Shown here: one piece after another, positions 31,939 through 33,450 of the stretch | Layout of the letters: each line of letters begins with the position of its first letter | How positions within the stretch are numbered: position 1 is the first letter of the stretch | Virus record (IMG/VR): IMGVR_UViG_3300029826_000010 | Span: 1-33,450 of that record | Strand: one strand, 5' to 3' | DNA length: 33,450 nucleotides | Source: a virus | Position numbers and translations under genes: made by a program | The notes under the pieces: generated by a model | The model's database searches: none | Seen by the model: the letters and a program-made list of their open reading frames with translations, nothing else | Told to the model about the DNA's origin: nothing

Positions 31939-32817
31939 ATGTCTAATATTCCTTATTTTTTCCATGCTATACCCGAAGAATTCATGACAGATGCCTTCAT
32001 CGAAGATATTCCTATGATGAAATTAGTTCGTTATATGATGAAAAGAATTCGTTATGATGAACATGAAGAGATATTCCAAAATAATAGGCATATGCATAAA
32101 ATTATTTTAAAACCGTTTGAATGGGTTTTTGGAAGGGATATGGCCGCTAAAGAATGCAAAACAACCCCTGACATCATTCGTGCGCGAATTACCCAGCAGA
32201 TCCACATGGGTTACATTGTAAAACGCCCCAGCAGTTCAACCAGCACTTATTCGGTTTATGCTATAGTACCAACAGCTTTTAGACAAACCAAGCCCCAGCA
32301 GTTCCCCCAGCAGTTCCCCCAGCAGTTCCCCCAGCAGTTCCCCCACAATACAGATAACAAGAAACCAGATGTTAAGAAAGAACAACAACCCCCAACCCCT
32401 AAAGGGGCTTGTGTTGTTTTTTCTTGTTTGGAAAAAATCAACGATCCTTACATTGGAAAAAAAGAAAAAGAACGCCTGACTAGAAAAAATGAAGGTAATG
32501 AGCAAGTTGTGATTGATGCCGTGGATGCCGTGCTGCAATCCTCGTTTACCCCCGAAACAACACTTTTAAGATCCTTGAATGCAGCCATAAAAGGCCAATG
32601 GAAACCGCTCCCTGAAAAAGAAGATTCAATAAAATTAAACAAGAAAAAAGCTTTAGAATTACAGATGAAAGGACACCAGTATTACAAAATAGAGGCTTGC
32701 GGCACGTATTTAGAGATTATCGCAGGTCCTATTTCCCACGTGGTGCAATACGATTTACAATCGGATAAATTTGATAAACAGGTTATTGAACATTTAAAAA
32801 TAGGTAAACAGGCATGA
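31939..32817 (+). CDS. replication initiator-like protein, O/DnaD type
   Basis: A 292-residue protein. Residues about 45-110 form a winged-helix-like DNA-binding region (GRDMAAKECKTTPDIIRARI, then TQQIHMGYIVKRPSSST). A Pro/Gln linker of four PQQF repeats follows, then a C-terminal domain of unknown fold. This N-domain/linker/C-domain plan matches lambda O-type initiators. The repeats at DNA level are probably origin iterons. The ATG at 31939 (GGGG upstream) is preferred over 31927. The next gene overlaps by ATGA. Confidence 0.65.
   Translation: MSNIPYFFHAIPEEFMTDAFIEDIPMMKLVRYMMKRIRYDEHEEIFQNNRHMHKIILKPFEWVFGRDMAAKECKTTPDIIRARITQQIHMGYIVKRPSSSTSTYSVYAIVPTAFRQTKPQQFPQQFPQQFPQQFPHNTDNKKPDVKKEQQPPTPKGACVVFSCLEKINDPYIGKKEKERLTRKNEGNEQVVIDAVDAVLQSSFTPETTLLRSLNAAIKGQWKPLPEKEDSIKLNKKKALELQMKGHQYYKIEACGTYLEIIAGPISHVVQYDLQSDKFDKQVIEHLKIGKQA
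32293..32340 (+). repeat. four tandem 12-bp repeats, candidate origin iterons
   Basis: Four perfect copies of CCCCAGCAGTTC at 32293-32304, 32305-32316, 32317-32328 and 32329-32340, with a single extra copy at 32226-32237 and a partial copy after 32340. They encode PQQF repeats in the linker of the replication gene. Lambda ori similarly lies inside its initiator gene. Confidence 0.6.
32374..32425. repeat. inverted repeat beside the iterons
   Basis: The arms 32374-32386 and 32413-32425 pair over 13 positions with one G.T. An inner CCCC (32396-32399) pairs with GGGG (32404-32407) around TAAA. It lies 34 bases after the last 12-bp repeat, within the coding sequence. A palindrome next to iterons is also a feature of lambda ori. 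Confidence 0.5.
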
Positions 32818-33230
32818 AAAAACAAAAAAATGAAGATAAAAATGTAAAAAACGAAAAAGAATTTCTTGAAAACATTCATAAGATTTTACCGTTTTTATTG
32901 CCTGGTTTAGAAAGTAACCAGCTATATGAAAAAGGTATTCTAAATTTGCCCATAGAACACATAAGATTAATTTCAGAAAATGATATGTTGCTTATTTATT
33001 TATCTATCTGCATTCAAGCTTATCCAACAAACGAATGGAAATATAAGGACGGAGAAGAGATTGAAGCGGCTAGGATTTTCAAAACGCTTCTTGCGGTTGC
33101 AGCTTTACAAAAAAATAATCTTTTAACAGCAAAAACTACAGGAGGGAAACTTCTTGATGACAATAATATTTTATTTGAAATCATTGATCCTAGCGCAAGA
33201 AATTTAATAGAGAAATTAAATAACACTTAA
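32814..33230 (+). CDS. unknown protein coupled to the initiator
   Basis: A 138-residue, mostly helical protein with a very basic first 20 residues (KKQKNEDKNVKNEKEF), overlapping the initiator gene by ATGA. By position it could be a partner of the initiator, such as a helicase loader, but no P-loop is present. It is not recognised. Confidence 0.6.
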   Translation: MKKQKNEDKNVKNEKEFLENIHKILPFLLPGLESNQLYEKGILNLPIEHIRLISENDMLLIYLSICIQAYPTNEWKYKDGEEIEAARIFKTLLAVAALQKNNLLTAKTTGGKLLDDNNILFEIIDPSARNLIEKLNNT

Positions 33231-33234
33231 ACCC

Positions 33235-33263
33235 TTGCGGTTAAATGACTTAAATGGTATAAT
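33235..33263 (+). promoter_or_regulatory. sigma70-type promoter candidate
   Basis: TTGCGG (33235-33240), exactly 17 bases, TATAAT (33258-33263). The -10 is a perfect consensus and the spacing is ideal. It lies just after the initiator partner gene and drives the last, truncated gene. Confidence 0.65.
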
Positions 33264-33266
33264 GAT

Positions 33267-33450
33267 ATGACAAAATTAGATAAATTAAACCAACTCGGAT
33301 TGCTTGGGGGCGTAAAAAAAATGATAATGAAGGTAGAAATATTTCAACATGTATTATCAGAGAATTTACAAGAAATGATAAATAAATTTATTGAAGTTAT
33401 TCCAGAAACTCAAATTGTAGATATCCAGTATAACCACAGCACAGAATGTT
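33267..33450 (+). CDS. 5' part of an unrecognised gene
   Basis: An open frame runs from an ATG at 33267 to the window end (61 codons plus one base, TKLDKLNQLGLLGGVKKM at the start). The promoter at 33235-33263 would start transcription at about 33270, after this ATG. A second in-frame ATG at 33321, with GGGGG nine bases before it, is therefore a plausible true start; otherwise the gene would be expressed leaderless or from further upstream. Confidence 0.5.
   Translation, partial: MTKLDKLNQLGLLGGVKKMIMKVEIFQHVLSENLQEMINKFIEVIPETQIVDIQYNHSTEC

Noticed and set aside
31641-31946. A 101-codon plus-strand frame
   Set aside because: It overlaps the 97-residue gene in another frame, has no ribosome binding site and runs across the hairpins of the leader.
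32293-32340. CRISPR array
   Set aside because: The repeats are directly adjacent, only 12 bp long, and have no spacers.
32396-32425. Rho-independent terminator (CCCCTAAAGGGG then T-rich)
   Set aside because: The stem next to the loop is only 4 bp, the T-run is 12 bases away and forms part of a larger inverted repeat, and it lies inside a coding sequence.
32236-32538. Minus-strand frame with repeated GELL text
   Set aside because: It is the complement of the 12-bp repeats in the replication gene.

Overview
The window is a contiguous, AT-rich stretch of a tailed double-stranded DNA phage (or prophage). Portal, scaffold, major capsid, adaptor, ejection-type and tail-fibre genes are densely packed and often overlap by a few bases (TAATG or ATGA junctions). 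The portal and capsid proteins look like those of P22/N4-type short-tailed phages, so a podovirus-like virion is the best guess. The host cannot be named from the sequence. A small lipoprotein gene weakly suggests a Gram-negative host. No terminase, integrase, tRNA or CRISPR was found.

Layout. 1-1000: the end of one gene, a Cys-rich small gene and a free-standing HNH endonuclease gene, all rightward. 1007-2947: five leftward accessory genes, including a ParB-like protein. 3007-6603: portal, then a run of very small basic genes, with a 109-nt folded intergenic element at 5254-5362. 6600-7204: three small leftward genes (two zinc-ribbon proteins and one frameshifted gene). 7324-15335: scaffold, a split major capsid gene, FCCH-like structural proteins, an adaptor and three tandem paralogues. 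15342-22776: a large virion protein and three ejection-type proteins, with a small leftward island at 18722-19220. 22830-28954: a leftward moron, tail-fibre genes, more tiny basic genes, and a lipoprotein gene on the opposite strand. 28935-30862: leftward recombination operon (YqaJ exonuclease, RecT annealase and two small genes). 30961-33450: a Cro/CI-type regulator and rightward replication genes, including a probable initiator with tandem repeats inside its coding sequence.

Most striking result. The major capsid gene is split into three exons by two group I introns, 8525-9038 and 9249-9591. Both splice sites were placed to the base from the sequence: P1 helices with the required U.G pair, a terminal G in each intron, restored reading frame, and P7, P8 and P9 helices that covary between the two introns. 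Splicing gives a 320-residue capsid protein. Neither intron carries a recognisable homing endonuclease; the HNH protein at 540-956 could act in trans, but that is inference.

Other items worth checking: a four-way-junction-like RNA at 5254-5362; a lambda-ori-like arrangement inside the replication gene (four perfect 12-bp repeats followed by an inverted repeat); a short leader peptide whose codons form a hairpin upstream of that gene; and a 13-bp inverted repeat that gives two divergent genes the same Shine-Dalgarno leader.
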